A DNA stretch of 60,868 nucleotides. Origin: JAPYTY01 sp036338435 (GTDB lineage: Bacteria > Acidobacteriota > UBA6911 > RPQK01 > JADFOI01). Below the pieces are notes generated by a model, which saw nothing but the letters and a program-made list of their open reading frames with translations, did not search any database and was not told the DNA's origin. Positions 42,580 to 51,314 of the stretch are shown here, in pieces. The position numbers and the translations under genes were made by a program. Within the stretch, counting starts at the first letter, position 1; the number at the start of each line of letters is the position of its first letter. The stretch covers positions 1 through 60,868 of the forward strand of contig JAYZCG010000050.1 in NCBI GenBank assembly GCA_036338435.1, in the 5' to 3' direction.

Positions 42580-42604
42580 TCTATTAGGTAGTGCAAGAAG
42601 TCAA
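42576..42604 (-). promoter_or_regulatory. candidate promoter of the multicopper oxidase-ZIP-OsmC operon
   Basis: TTGACT (42604-42599), 17 nt, GAAAAT (42581-42576) on the minus strand; the -10 overlaps the palindrome at 42558-42579, a repressor-style layout. Confidence 0.5.
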
Positions 42605-42693
42605 GCGGAACCTCCGAGGAAAACAGATTCCAACTGGATGGAGACCGCATGATCTAAAAAAGCTTTCATGCGCTCTACGGTTCAATCAACAGC

Positions 42694-43053
42694 TTATTCA
42701 GTGTTGTTTTCGAGGATGGAAAGAATGGCCTTTAATTCTTTTTGAATAGCGGCCAGCATCTTAGTCTGGTCAATGCCAAGCCCTTGTTGAAATAATGGAA
42801 GATCCGAACTACCACCCTCTAGAAGATGTTTGTTGGCTCCCGCAACAGTATACCCTTCCTCATAAAGCAACTTCTTGATTGTCTGTACGAGTTGTACATC
42901 CTTCTCCCGGTAAATTCGATGTCCAGATCGTGTCTTGGTAGGGGAAAGGGCATTGAATTCTGATTCCCAATAACGCAAAACATGGGGTTCGATCCCACAC
43001 GTTTTGCAAACCTCTCCGATTTTATAGAAAAGTTTCTTGTCGGTTAACGACAT
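42694..43053 (-). CDS. MerR-type transcriptional regulator
   Basis: A 119-residue protein with a MerR helix-turn-helix (I-G-E-V-C-K-T-C-G-I-E-P-H-V-L-R-Y-W-E-S-E, about 12-32) followed by the R-S-G-H-R-I-Y-R-E-K-D-V wing and a helical C-terminus. It lacks a metal-binding cysteine loop. Its position right after ihfA is a conserved small operon in many bacteria (MerR next to ihfA/HU). The target is unknown; the copper/ZIP operon lies downstream but its palindrome is not the 19-20-bp MerR spacer type. Confidence 0.85.
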   Translation of the reverse strand: MSLTDKKLFYKIGEVCKTCGIEPHVLRYWESEFNALSPTKTRSGHRIYREKDVQLVQTIKKLLYEEGYTVAGANKHLLEGGSSDLPLFQQGLGIDQTKMLAAIQKELKAILSILENNTE

Positions 43054-43064
43054 TATGAAAAGGC

Positions 43065-43331
43065 CTAAAACCCCAAAAAACGCGAAGGTCGAAACGTCAC
43101 GTATTTGCTTGGTGCCAACTTAATGCGGGCGCCAGTCTGTGGATTTCTACCCAATCTCCCTTTACGGCAAATAATATTGAGGGAGCCAAATCCGGACATC
43201 TTAACATTCTCACCTTGAACCAAGCTCTCCTTCATACGTTCCAAAATAAACTCCACTAGTTCCATGGCTTCCTTGTAAGAAAGCCCGCCATGCCTCTCGT
43301 AAACAACTCGTGCTAGGTCGGTTTTTATCAA
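43065..43331 (-). CDS. integration host factor alpha subunit-like HU-family protein
   Basis: An 88-residue HU/IHF-fold protein. It has the N-terminal helices (T-K/T-D-L-A-R-V-V-Y) and the DNA arm region G-F-G-S-L-N-I...R-K-G-R-L-G-R-N-P-Q-T-G-A-R-I, with the conserved proline, and the F-R-P-S end. It bends DNA and contributes to nucleoid structure and recombination. It starts at a TTG (43331) and precedes the MerR gene by 11 nt. IHF-alpha and HU cannot be separated confidently. Confidence 0.9.
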   Translation of the reverse strand: MIKTDLARVVYERHGGLSYKEAMELVEFILERMKESLVQGENVKMSGFGSLNIICRKGRLGRNPQTGARIKLAPSKYVTFRPSRFLGF

Positions 43332-43485
43332 AATTCAATCCTAATTAAGTAAGTCTTCCACTCAACACGGTGAGTTTCAGTATAGTAATAGTCACCGACA
43401 AGTTATCACAACACAGTCATCTAACTGGCTGGAGGACAATCATCGACAATTGCGGGTTACTTCAAACTGGTAAATGCTCAAGATA

Positions 43486-44787
43486 CTACGATTTCCGACG
43501 GCTGTGGCGTTGTATCAAACGTACAGGTGTAGCGAAAAAACCATATCTCTCACGAAGTCGATTGACCAAAAAACGCTGGATTGAAAAATGAAGTTTACGG
43601 GAAGATCGGACAAAACAAACAAAGGTGGGCGGTGCAACCTTAACCTGGGCCATGTACTTGATGGGAAATCCTCTTGATGGTGACACTGGTTTCACGTCCT
43701 GGGCTAAAAACTTATTAAGTTCAGCTGTAGGGAATCTTGCAAGTCTAGCTTCATAGGCCTCTCGAACAAATCCGAGGATTTTGTCCACCCGTTGCCCAGT
43801 TTTTGCGGAAACAAAGATCATTGGTGCATAATCCAAAAATTTCATCTGTAAGCGAAATTTTTCTTCGAGATGAATCGCCGTATAGGTATCACGCGCCACC
43901 AGATCCCATTTATTGACGACTATAATAATCGATTTTCCCTCTTCATGTGCGTATCCCCCAATCGTGGCATCTAGATTCGTTGCACCTTCCGTAGCATCAA
44001 TAAGCAAGAGAACAACGTCGGCCCTTTGTATGTTTTTCCTAGCCATCACCACACACATTTTTTCTGTCTTTAAGACGGTCTTCCCCTTGCGGCGAATACC
44101 AGCCGTATCAATTAAACGATAGGCCTGTCCTTCCCTCTGTAATAGGGAATCAACCGCATCACGAGTGGTTCCTGGAAAACCCGAGACAATAGCTCGTTCC
44201 TTCCCTATAAAACAATTCAAGAGTGAAGACTTACCCACATTGGGACGTCCTACAATTGTGACCCGTATTTCTTCCTGGGCCCTGGGCTCATCCAACTCTG
44301 AGATTCCTTCCAAGACCTTCTCTACCAAGAATGAAATGCCCTGATTATGCTCAGCAGAGATCGGACAAAGAGATTTGACTCCAAAGCCGTAGAACGGTGC
44401 TACATCTAACTCCACCTCAGGCACGTCTACCTTGTTAACCACCAGGAGATAATCCTTGCCCCGCGATCTCAAAAGTGCATTTAAGGACTCGTCTACGGGA
44501 TGTATGCCCGAACGAACATCCACAACAAAAAGAATACGATCGGCTTCCTCCATAGCAATCTCAGCCTGCTCTAAGATCATTCCAGGAATAATCTCCTTGT
44601 CGCGGGGAATCAAACCGCCGGTGTCAATTACCTCAAAGTATTTCCCATCCCATTCGGCTGTTTCGAATAGTCGATCTCGAGTAATTCCGGGTTCATCTCC
44701 AACGATAGCCTTCCGTTTACGTGTTAAACGATTGAATAAGGTAGATTTCCCGACATTTGGTCTTCCAACGATGGCAACTCTGTACAT
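43486..44787 (-). CDS. der: ribosome-assembly GTPase Der (EngA)
   Basis: A 433-residue protein with two tandem G domains and a KH-like C-terminal domain. The first G1 is G-R-P-N-V-G-K-S-T-L (about 8-17) and the second G-R-P-N-V-G-K-S-S-L (about 183-192); N-K-V-D and N-K-W-D motifs and D-T-A-G boxes are visible. The length is that of the family. It assists 50S subunit assembly. Its ATG overlaps the hflX stop, so the two GTPase genes are coupled. The gap 43332-43485 shows nothing clear. Confidence 0.97.
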   Translation of the reverse strand: MYRVAIVGRPNVGKSTLFNRLTRKRKAIVGDEPGITRDRLFETAEWDGKYFEVIDTGGLIPRDKEIIPGMILEQAEIAMEEADRILFVVDVRSGIHPVDESLNALLRSRGKDYLLVVNKVDVPEVELDVAPFYGFGVKSLCPISAEHNQGISFLVEKVLEGISELDEPRAQEEIRVTIVGRPNVGKSSLLNCFIGKERAIVSGFPGTTRDAVDSLLQREGQAYRLIDTAGIRRKGKTVLKTEKMCVVMARKNIQRADVVLLLIDATEGATNLDATIGGYAHEEGKSIIIVVNKWDLVARDTYTAIHLEEKFRLQMKFLDYAPMIFVSAKTGQRVDKILGFVREAYEARLARFPTAELNKFLAQDVKPVSPSRGFPIKYMAQVKVAPPTFVCFVRSSRKLHFSIQRFLVNRLRERYGFFATPVRLIQRHSRRKS

Positions 44788-46052
44788 TAGCCCTCTCTTT
44801 GGTCGACAAATTGCTGATAACGAAACAGATCAGGCGTAGGTACAGAGGCTTCTAGATAAATGCCATCTTCCCGGTATTCTTGGATCCGAATGCGTGCTCT
44901 CTCCCGAAGTTTCGAAACTATATCTCCACGATCAAATGGGATTGTCAAACGCACTTCCCGATAATTTTTATTGACTAAATACTCAATGCGATTGAAAAGA
45001 TGGGATACTCCTAGCCCCAGTCGAGCCGAAGCAAAAACAAAATCATGGGAAGATCCAACGTGAGGCATCTTGTCGAGAAGATCCGTTTTGTTATAACACT
45101 CAAGAATGGGTATGTTCTCCAAACCAATTTCATCCAACACCTCATAGACGGCTTGTCTCAGTGCTATCCAATTAGGATGAGAAACATCGATCACATGTAG
45201 GATCAAGTCAGCCTCAAGGGTCTCCTCCAAAGTAGCATGGAAGGCGGCCACCAAAGTGTGTGGAAGCTTGCGTATAAATCCAACTGTATCGCTCAGGAGA
45301 ATCGTCTGCCCTGAGTCAAACGTGGCGTTTCGAACCAATGGATCCAAAGTAGCGAACATTCTCTGACTGACATACGTATCCTCTTTGGTAAGCAGGTTGA
45401 AAAGCGTTGATTTTCCGGCATTGGTATAGCCCACGAGACTTACGGTGGGAATTGGTATGGCCTGACGCTTACGACGGTGCAATGCCCGCCTTTGTTCCAA
45501 CTGCTGCAAATCTTTTTTAATTCTGGAAAGCCGTACCCGGATAGTTCGTCGATCTACTTCTAACTTCGTTTCACCCGGACCTCGGGTACCAATGCCACCT
45601 CCCAGACGAGATAATGTGAGCCCTCTTCCTGTAAGTCGAGGCAACAGGTACTCTAACTGCGCGGACTCTACTTGCAACTTTCCTTCCCGACTACGGGCCC
45701 TCTGGGTAAATATATCGAGGATAAGTTCACTACGATCGATTACCTTGATTCCCAAAAATTCTTCCAAGTTACGCAATTGTGCTGTCGTTAAGTCCTCATC
45801 AAAAACCACCAAGTCGGCCTGATGTTTCACCACAGCATCCTGTATCTCCTTCAGTTTCCCTTTACCCACCAAATAAGATGGGTCCAATGTGCTCTTCTCT
45901 TGGAGACACACTTTTACAACTTGCGCTCCCGCACTGGAAGCTAACTCTTCTAGTTCCTTGAGAGATTCCTCCTCCAACAAACGGCGTCTGGTATCACGAA
46001 CCACACCAACTAAAATTCCGCGTTCTGGAAATTGAGAAATTGTTTTCATCAC
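44787..46052 (-). CDS. hflX: ribosome-associated GTPase HflX
   Basis: A 421-residue GTPase. An N-terminal HflX domain (V-x-L-x-Q-x-S-x-L-D-P-S-Y-L-V-G-K-G-K, about 55-73, R-T-L family segment) precedes the G domain with G-Y-T-N-A-G-K-S-T-L-F-N (about 207-218), D-T-V-G-F-I, and N-K-T-D-L. The R-x-L-P-R-L-x-G-R-G and I-G-T-R-G-P-G-E-T segments are typical. It splits stalled or hibernating 70S ribosomes. It precedes der. Two adjacent ATG codons could be the start. Confidence 0.96.
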   Translation of the reverse strand: MMKTISQFPERGILVGVVRDTRRRLLEEESLKELEELASSAGAQVVKVCLQEKSTLDPSYLVGKGKLKEIQDAVVKHQADLVVFDEDLTTAQLRNLEEFLGIKVIDRSELILDIFTQRARSREGKLQVESAQLEYLLPRLTGRGLTLSRLGGGIGTRGPGETKLEVDRRTIRVRLSRIKKDLQQLEQRRALHRRKRQAIPIPTVSLVGYTNAGKSTLFNLLTKEDTYVSQRMFATLDPLVRNATFDSGQTILLSDTVGFIRKLPHTLVAAFHATLEETLEADLILHVIDVSHPNWIALRQAVYEVLDEIGLENIPILECYNKTDLLDKMPHVGSSHDFVFASARLGLGVSHLFNRIEYLVNKNYREVRLTIPFDRGDIVSKLRERARIRIQEYREDGIYLEASVPTPDLFRYQQFVDQREG

Positions 46053-46122
46053 ACTCTACTGTAGCTTCTTGATCCAACCTACAAGACTGAATCGGCAAAG
46101 AATATGTCATCCGGCCAATGAT

Positions 46123-47115
46123 TCAACATCGACCATCAGGGCTTGGAAGATTGTCGAAGATCTGGCTTCCGTGAAAACGTCCTGTTTCGATGAAGATTTG
46201 ATTTGTCATCTTGCCGGCCACAATGGATCCGGCGAGATAAATACCCTTCTTGTTGGATTCCAGTGTTTGAGAGTTGTGTTGGGCAACACATGTATCCACA
46301 TCTAACTTGACTCCAATTCTCTCGAGAAAGTCCACATCAGGATGGTATCCGGTCATAGCCAAAACAAAGTCATTTTCCAGTACTTTCACACCATCTGGAG
46401 TAGACAGAGTGATCTCCGTCTCCTTAATCTCCTCCACTGAACTTGAAAAATATGCTTTAATCTCTCCCCGCTTGATCCGATTGTTGATGTCTGGTAAAAC
46501 CCAATATTTTATTTTCTGTCCCATGGCCTCACCACGGTGAATCAGTGTCACTTGGGCATTCCCATTGCGATACAAATCCAGTGCCGTTTCTGCCGCCGAG
46601 TTATTCCCACCTATCACGGCTACTTTCTTTTTGAAGTAAGGGTGGCACTCAGAATAATAATGGCTGACCTTACCAAGATCTTCGCCTGCAATATTGAGCT
46701 TATTCGGGTTGTCATAATAGCCCGTGGCAATGATTACTCTCTTGGCACGATACTCTTGAGACTGCTCAAACTTGTCTAGACTCTCTACCCGGAAATTGTC
46801 CTCTTCCCCTTTGACCGAGACCACGCGCTCCTGATACTTGATGGGCAGATCGTAATAATCTACTACGCGGCGGTAATACTTAAGAACTTCTATCCTCTTA
46901 GGCTTCTCTGATGGACTGGTTAGCGGGATGTCCCCAATCTCAAGAAGATCGGCTGTGGTGAAGAATGTCATATCAACCGGGAAGTTGTAGATCGAATTCA
47001 CTAAATCGCCCTTTTCGATCAACCAAAATTTCAGGTTTCTCTTCTTTGCTTCAATAGCGCAGGCAAGCCCTGCAGGCCCACCTCCTATGATGATCCAATC
47101 AGATAGTTCGTTCAT
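46123..47115 (-). CDS. YpdA/Bdr family bacillithiol disulfide reductase-like flavoprotein
   Basis: A 330-residue FAD/NADPH oxidoreductase with the G-G-G-P-A-G-L-A-C-A-I-E-A FAD motif, the S-I-Y-N-F-P-V-D-M-T-F-F-T-T segment characteristic of YpdA, an NADPH site G-G-N-N-S-A-A-E-T-A, and A-M-T-G-Y-H-P-D-V-D-F. It lacks the C-x-x-C of thioredoxin reductase. YpdA reduces oxidised bacillithiol in Firmicutes, so the organism may make bacillithiol; no bshA/B/C gene is in the window. ATG at 47115 gives the family start; a GTG at 47133 adds six residues. Confidence 0.85.
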   Translation of the reverse strand: MNELSDWIIIGGGPAGLACAIEAKKRNLKFWLIEKGDLVNSIYNFPVDMTFFTTADLLEIGDIPLTSPSEKPKRIEVLKYYRRVVDYYDLPIKYQERVVSVKGEEDNFRVESLDKFEQSQEYRAKRVIIATGYYDNPNKLNIAGEDLGKVSHYYSECHPYFKKKVAVIGGNNSAAETALDLYRNGNAQVTLIHRGEAMGQKIKYWVLPDINNRIKRGEIKAYFSSSVEEIKETEITLSTPDGVKVLENDFVLAMTGYHPDVDFLERIGVKLDVDTCVAQHNSQTLESNKKGIYLAGSIVAGKMTNQIFIETGRFHGSQIFDNLPSPDGRC

Positions 47116-47144
47116 TGACACATTCTTCCACACTTCATTAGAAT
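47115..47144 (+). promoter_or_regulatory. promoter of tRNA-Val
   Basis: TTGACA (47115-47120), 18 nt, TAGAAT (47139-47144), with the tRNA starting 11 nt after the -10. It overlaps the start of the divergent ypdA gene. Confidence 0.65.
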
Positions 47145-47154
47145 AAGCTCCTTA

Positions 47155-47231
47155 GGGCGATTAGCTCAGCTGGTTAGAGCGCCGTCTTCACACGGCGGAG
47201 GTCACTGGTTCGAGTCCAGTATCGCCCACCA
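47155..47231 (+). tRNA. tRNA-Val (anticodon CAC)
   Basis: Full cloverleaf: acceptor GGGCGAT/ATCGCCC, D stem GCTC/GAGC, anticodon stem CCGTC/GGCGG (one G-U) with loop TTCACAC, T stem ACTGG/CCAGT with loop TTCGAGT, discriminator A. Unlike the three other tRNAs here it has an encoded CCA (47229-47231). The anticodon CAC reads GTG. Confidence 0.96.
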
Positions 47232-47361
47232 ATAGTGGTGAGACGACCATCCACAAATCACTGAACGAGAGATAATCTTACCAAATTCTATATTCCAGAT
47301 TCTAAAGTACTAGGCCTAATTGCCAATTTTGTGTTTACAAGTACACAGTCTAGATTCCTCG

Positions 47362-48351
47362 TTATATCCTTACCTCCTGCACCAACACTTTCATCGTATC
47401 GGAGATACCCCCTGGTCTTAAAAGGGTTCCTAACCCTAAGCGCTCTTCGACACGCTCCGAGTTTAGAATTCCCTGTGCTTCTTCTTCGATTAAATGCTTT
47501 TCCAACCCCCACTCATGAAGAAAGCGTCGCTGGGTTGTTAAAGACTTGCTTCTCCAACCTAGTGTTTCACCAACTTTAGTCATAACCTCAAAATTAACAT
47601 GTGCCGTGATGTCCTGGTCACACAAGTTTATGTAGGGATCCTTCACAGCTTGGTGACGGTAATAACATAAGAGAGTCCCTTGTGGTCGGTCTATTGTTTG
47701 ATACTCTTCCCAGGTGTAACCATAATCTACCGTCAAAACAATGGCAGAATCGATCCGACGATCTAAGTCTTCCAGCACATCTATCATTCTCAGATTTACC
47801 TCATATTCGTGGTCATTCTTCCATTTTTTGAATCCCATTCTCATATACTCCATGATACGAGGATCAGCAATCTCCCCCTCTATCTCCGAAATCACTTCAT
47901 CAATATAAACATAGATCTCTCGGAGTTCTGTATCTCTGGCGCGAACACGATGAACAGGTAAAGCATCGAAGAATTCATTGGAAAAAACAATCCCATTAAT
48001 TTTATCAGGCAAATCATCTTCTGCCTCCACTGGATAGTACCTAACCTCATTGAAAACGCCAAGATGAGTCTCCTGAAGTCGCGTCAGGATATCGTGGCCC
48101 AGCCGACCCTCTCCTATGCCAAGCTCCACAAGATGAAAAGGGCTCTGCCGGGCAAGAAGTTGGAAATAGTGAGCAAATGCATCCGCAAGGCATTGGGAAA
48201 ACAAGCGATGGGTATATGGAGAAGTGTAGTAATCTCCCTCTGGACCAAAGATGTTTTCCTTGGTCATGTAGTATCCATGTTCTGGGTTGTAAAGACAGAA
48301 ATCCATAAAGCGTTCGAAGGTAATTTTTTGATTTTTCCAGGGAAGTATCAC
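47362..48351 (-). CDS. class I SAM-dependent methyltransferase, MidA/NDUFAF7 family
   Basis: A 329-residue protein. It begins with I-T-F-E-R-F-M-D-F-C-L-Y-N-P-E-H-G-Y-Y (family hallmark), then G-D-Y-Y-T-S-P, then the SAM motif V-E-L-G-I-G-E-G-R-L (about 83-92), and F-S-N-E-F-F-D-A-L-P-V-H. The mitochondrial member methylates an arginine of complex I subunit NDUFS2; bacterial targets are mostly unknown. Complex I genes are not in the window. A structured leader lies upstream (48376-48426), and DUF2905 is the next gene upstream. Confidence 0.9.
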   Translation of the reverse strand: MILPWKNQKITFERFMDFCLYNPEHGYYMTKENIFGPEGDYYTSPYTHRLFSQCLADAFAHYFQLLARQSPFHLVELGIGEGRLGHDILTRLQETHLGVFNEVRYYPVEAEDDLPDKINGIVFSNEFFDALPVHRVRARDTELREIYVYIDEVISEIEGEIADPRIMEYMRMGFKKWKNDHEYEVNLRMIDVLEDLDRRIDSAIVLTVDYGYTWEEYQTIDRPQGTLLCYYRHQAVKDPYINLCDQDITAHVNFEVMTKVGETLGWRSKSLTTQRRFLHEWGLEKHLIEEEAQGILNSERVEERLGLGTLLRPGGISDTMKVLVQEVRI

Positions 48352-48375
48352 TTTTAGATTGGGTAGAGGCTATGC

Positions 48376-48426
48376 GTAGCGTGTGATAATTAGATGGCGG
48401 AACCCGCCGTCTGGACGAAGCGCTAC
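48376..48426 (-). ncRNA. two-stem structured leader upstream of midA
   Basis: An inner 9-bp hairpin AGACGGCGG-GTT-CCGCCATCT on the minus strand (48412-48392) is enclosed by a GTAGCG/CGCTAC stem (48426-48421 and 48381-48376), all in the gap between DUF2905 and midA. It could be a leader RNA, attenuator or a small palindromic repeat. I know no matching riboswitch class. No T run follows. Confidence 0.35.
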
Positions 48427-48488
48427 ACACGACACAGTCCAGTCGGGTAGGTTCAGCGCTATAATAGAAGATTCCTGCACAATTAAAA

Positions 48489-48710
48489 TTACCGACGAAG
48501 GGAGGTGACAACCCAAAGAAGCAGACTCAAAACAACGCTTAAGACCACACTAGTGACTATAGGAATATAAATACTCACGTTGTGCCTTTGGATAAAGATA
48601 TCCCCAGGTAATTTACCCAAACGCCAATTCGGCATCATATTCAGAAAAAATCCTAAAATCACTAAAATAACGCCGAGAAGTATCGTTGCTTTTCCGATCT
48701 CGCTGACCAT
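48489..48710 (-). CDS. DUF2905 family small membrane protein
   Basis: A 73-residue protein with two membrane helices and the family core W-R-L-G-K-L-P-G-D-I-F-I-Q-R-H-N-V-S-I-Y-I-P-I-x-T-S. The function of DUF2905 is unknown. I chose the ATG at 48710 because the preceding residues in frame (48758-48711) do not look like the family. It is next to the MidA-type methyltransferase, a pairing seen in other bacteria. Confidence 0.82.
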   Translation of the reverse strand: MVSEIGKATILLGVILVILGFFLNMMPNWRLGKLPGDIFIQRHNVSIYIPIVTSVVLSVVLSLLLWVVTSLRR

Positions 48711-48800
48711 AGGCTTACTATTGCAAAACAGGCACAACGTCCGAATCAAGGCTCTCATGGGTCAATGAACACGGTACAGTTGCTGGCATGTCAATGATGG

Positions 48801-49217
48801 TCACAATAATTCCAACTCGTTAAAAAAATAACTTATTTCAAACCCAGCAGACTCGGCGCTGTCACTACCGTGTACGGCATTACGCTCAATGTTATTGCCA
48901 AACTGAACACGAGCCGTTCCCTCTTTAGCCTCTGAAGGATTGGTCGCGCCCATAATCTCCCGCCAACAAGCTATAGCATCTTTTCCCTGGAAAACCAGAG
49001 CTATAATAGCTCCTTCACTCATGAACTGGGTGAGGCTGTGAAAAAACTCTTTCCCGCGATGAACATGGTAAAAGTTCTCAGCTTGCTCCTGAGTGAGGTG
49101 AAGTAACTTAACCCCAATAATGGAGAGCCCTCTCGATTCCGCCATGGTGATGATCTGACCCACCACGTTTTGAGCGAATGCATCTGGTTTGATAATAGCT
49201 AAAGTTCTTTCATTCAA
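48801..49217 (-). CDS. ndk: nucleoside diphosphate kinase
   Basis: A 138-residue NDK: R-T-L-A-I-I-K-P-D-A (ATP-site lysine) at the start, F-Y-x-x-H-x-G-K-x-F-F, and the active-site histidine in N-A-V-H-G-S-D-S. It balances NTP pools. The start is TTG at 49217. It follows the succinyl-CoA synthetase genes on the same strand with 29 nt between, the arrangement sucC-sucD-ndk seen in many bacteria. Confidence 0.97.
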   Translation of the reverse strand: MNERTLAIIKPDAFAQNVVGQIITMAESRGLSIIGVKLLHLTQEQAENFYHVHRGKEFFHSLTQFMSEGAIIALVFQGKDAIACWREIMGATNPSEAKEGTARVQFGNNIERNAVHGSDSAESAGFEISYFFNELELL

Positions 49218-49246
49218 TATCTTAGACCTTCTTCTATTATGTTAGG

Positions 49247-50137
49247 TTAACTGGACCTTCCGGCCCCCTTCTGTAAAACCTCTTCTACTCCTAATCCAAT
49301 CTCTGCAGGACTGTCCACAACCAGGATCCCACACTCCCTCATTTTCTCAATTTTCCCACTGGCTGTTCCCTGTCCCTGAGAGATGATCGCCCCTGCGTGA
49401 CCCATACGCCGGCCAGGTGGTGCCGTTTGGCCAGCGACAAAGCCTACCACAGGTTTTTTAAAGCAATCCCTAATGTACTCTGCAGCTTCTTCTTCAGCCG
49501 AACCACCAATCTCTCCAATCATCACCACCACATCCGTCTCCGAATCATCATTGAAGGCCTGAAGCGCATCAATAAAGCCAGTACCAATGATCGGATCTCC
49601 TCCGATACCAATACAAGTGCTTTGACCAATACCGCGTGAACTTAACTGCCCCACGGCCTCATAGGTCAAGGTTCCGCTTCTGGAAATACACCCCACACGA
49701 CCTTCCTTGTGTATGGGTCCAGGCATGATACCAATCTTCGATTTTCCGGGGGAGATGATCCCTGGACAATTGGGGCCAATAAGACGACTTTCCATTCCCT
49801 TCATAAACTGGGTGACACGTAGCATGTCAAAAACTGGAATCCCCTCGGTTATGCACACGACAAGCGGTATCTCAACCTCCACAGCTTCCATGATAGCATC
49901 GGCAGCAAAAGGAGGAGGAACCAAGATCATGCTACAATTGGCCGCTTGTTCCTCTACCGCTTTTTTCACCGTATTAAAGACGGGAACACCGTCTTGCAAT
50001 ACACCTTCCTTGCCAGGTGTAACACCAGCTACGATCTGGGTTCCGTACTCCCGACACTTACGAGCATGAAAACTTCCTTCCTTACCCGTCAACCCCTGAA
50101 CTACCACCTTTGAGTTTTCATCAGTCCAAATGGACAA
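49247..50137 (-). CDS. sucD: succinyl-CoA ligase subunit alpha
   Basis: A 296-residue protein with the CoA-binding domain (V-V-V-Q-G-L-T-G-K-E-G-S-F-H, about 10-23), V-P-P-P-F-A-A-D-A-I, G-P-N-C-P-G-I-I-S-P-G and the phosphorylated histidine in R-R-M-G-H-A-G-A-I (about 251). With SucC it converts succinyl-CoA to succinate and forms ATP or GTP in the TCA cycle. It starts 22 nt after sucC. Confidence 0.97.
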   Translation of the reverse strand: MSIWTDENSKVVVQGLTGKEGSFHARKCREYGTQIVAGVTPGKEGVLQDGVPVFNTVKKAVEEQAANCSMILVPPPFAADAIMEAVEVEIPLVVCITEGIPVFDMLRVTQFMKGMESRLIGPNCPGIISPGKSKIGIMPGPIHKEGRVGCISRSGTLTYEAVGQLSSRGIGQSTCIGIGGDPIIGTGFIDALQAFNDDSETDVVVMIGEIGGSAEEEAAEYIRDCFKKPVVGFVAGQTAPPGRRMGHAGAIISQGQGTASGKIEKMRECGILVVDSPAEIGLGVEEVLQKGAGRSS

Positions 50138-50159
50138 GTCGTATACTCCTCTTCCGCGG

Positions 50160-51314
50160 CTAGATTAGATCATGAACTTTGCGCGCTGCATCCGCCATAT
50201 CAGTCGCCACAACAAAGTCTAAACCTGAGTTCTTCAGTATTTCCCGTCCCTGTTCCACATTCGTCCCCGCCAGACGAACTACCACGGGCACTTCCACTCC
50301 AATGCCTTGAGCGGCCTGTACCACACCCTCAGCTACCACATCACAGCGCATAATGCCTCCAAAGATGTTGATCAGAACAACTTTTACATTCTTGTCCGAC
50401 AACAGAATTCTGAAGGCGTTCTGGACCTGCTCCACGTTAGCGCCACCACCAACGTCCAGAAAGTTTGCAGGGCTGGCCCCCTCTAACTTAATTATATCCA
50501 TGGTGGCCATTGCTAGTCCTGCCCCGTTGACCATGCAACCGACCTGACCGTCTAATTTTATGTAATTCAGGTGATGATGAGAGGCATCAATTTCAAGTGG
50601 GTCTTCCTCATCGAGATCCCTCATGTCAACAATCTCACCATGCCTATAAAGAGCGGTATCATCAAATGTCATCTTGGCATCCAGAGCGCAAAGTTCACCA
50701 TCATCCGTCAACACCAGCGGATTGATCTCGGTCAATGAAGCATCGGTTGATTCGAATGCACGGTAAAGTGAATTCATAAACCGCGTGGCATTCCCCACCG
50801 CCTTTCCTTCCAGGCCTAGGCCAAAGGCAATTTTTCGAGCCTGAAAAGCCTGCAAGCCTATTCCCGGATCAATATATTCCTTGAGAATTAACTCAGGATT
50901 ATTTTGGGCCACTTCTTCGATCTCAACACCACCTTCACAGCTGGCCATTAAAACTGGATTTTGGTGACTTCGATCAATGACGATTCCAAGATAAAGTTCC
51001 CTTTCAATGTTCATGGCCTTTTCGATCAGCACACAATTTACAACCTTCCCTTCAGATCCGGTCTGGGGGGTTATCAGCTTGGTTCCGAGCAATTTTTCAG
51101 CTAGTTCTCTGGCCTCCTCAGAAGACTGAGCCAACTTTATTCCCCCTCCTTTGCCCCGACCTCCCGCGTGAATTTGAGCCTTCACAGCGACTACTCCACC
51201 TAATTCATGTGCAATCTCACCGGCCTCCATTGCAGTGGTCGCAATTCTCCCTTCAGGGACATTAACCCCATGCTGAATCAATAGTTGCTTGGCCTGATAT
51301 TCATGGATCTTCAT
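50160..51314 (-). CDS. sucC: succinyl-CoA ligase (ADP-forming) subunit beta
   Basis: A 384-residue ATP-grasp subunit. The start M-K-I-H-E-Y-Q-A-K-Q-L-L is canonical; K-A-Q-I-H-A-G-G-R-G-K-G-G-G-I-K, E-I-N-P-L-V, N-G-A-G-L-A-M-A-T-M-D and N-I-F-G-G-I-M-R-C-D follow. It binds nucleotide and succinate. It is the first gene of the sucC-sucD-ndk operon. Confidence 0.97.
   Translation of the reverse strand: MKIHEYQAKQLLIQHGVNVPEGRIATTAMEAGEIAHELGGVVAVKAQIHAGGRGKGGGIKLAQSSEEARELAEKLLGTKLITPQTGSEGKVVNCVLIEKAMNIERELYLGIVIDRSHQNPVLMASCEGGVEIEEVAQNNPELILKEYIDPGIGLQAFQARKIAFGLGLEGKAVGNATRFMNSLYRAFESTDASLTEINPLVLTDDGELCALDAKMTFDDTALYRHGEIVDMRDLDEEDPLEIDASHHHLNYIKLDGQVGCMVNGAGLAMATMDIIKLEGASPANFLDVGGGANVEQVQNAFRILLSDKNVKVVLINIFGGIMRCDVVAEGVVQAAQGIGVEVPVVVRLAGTNVEQGREILKNSGLDFVVATDMADAARKVHDLI

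Noticed and set aside
42694..43053. MerR gene as the regulator of the copper/ZIP operon palindrome
   Set aside because: The regulator lacks metal cysteines and its gene is tied to ihfA; a gap-free 22-bp palindrome is not a MerR-type operator in a stretched promoter spacer.
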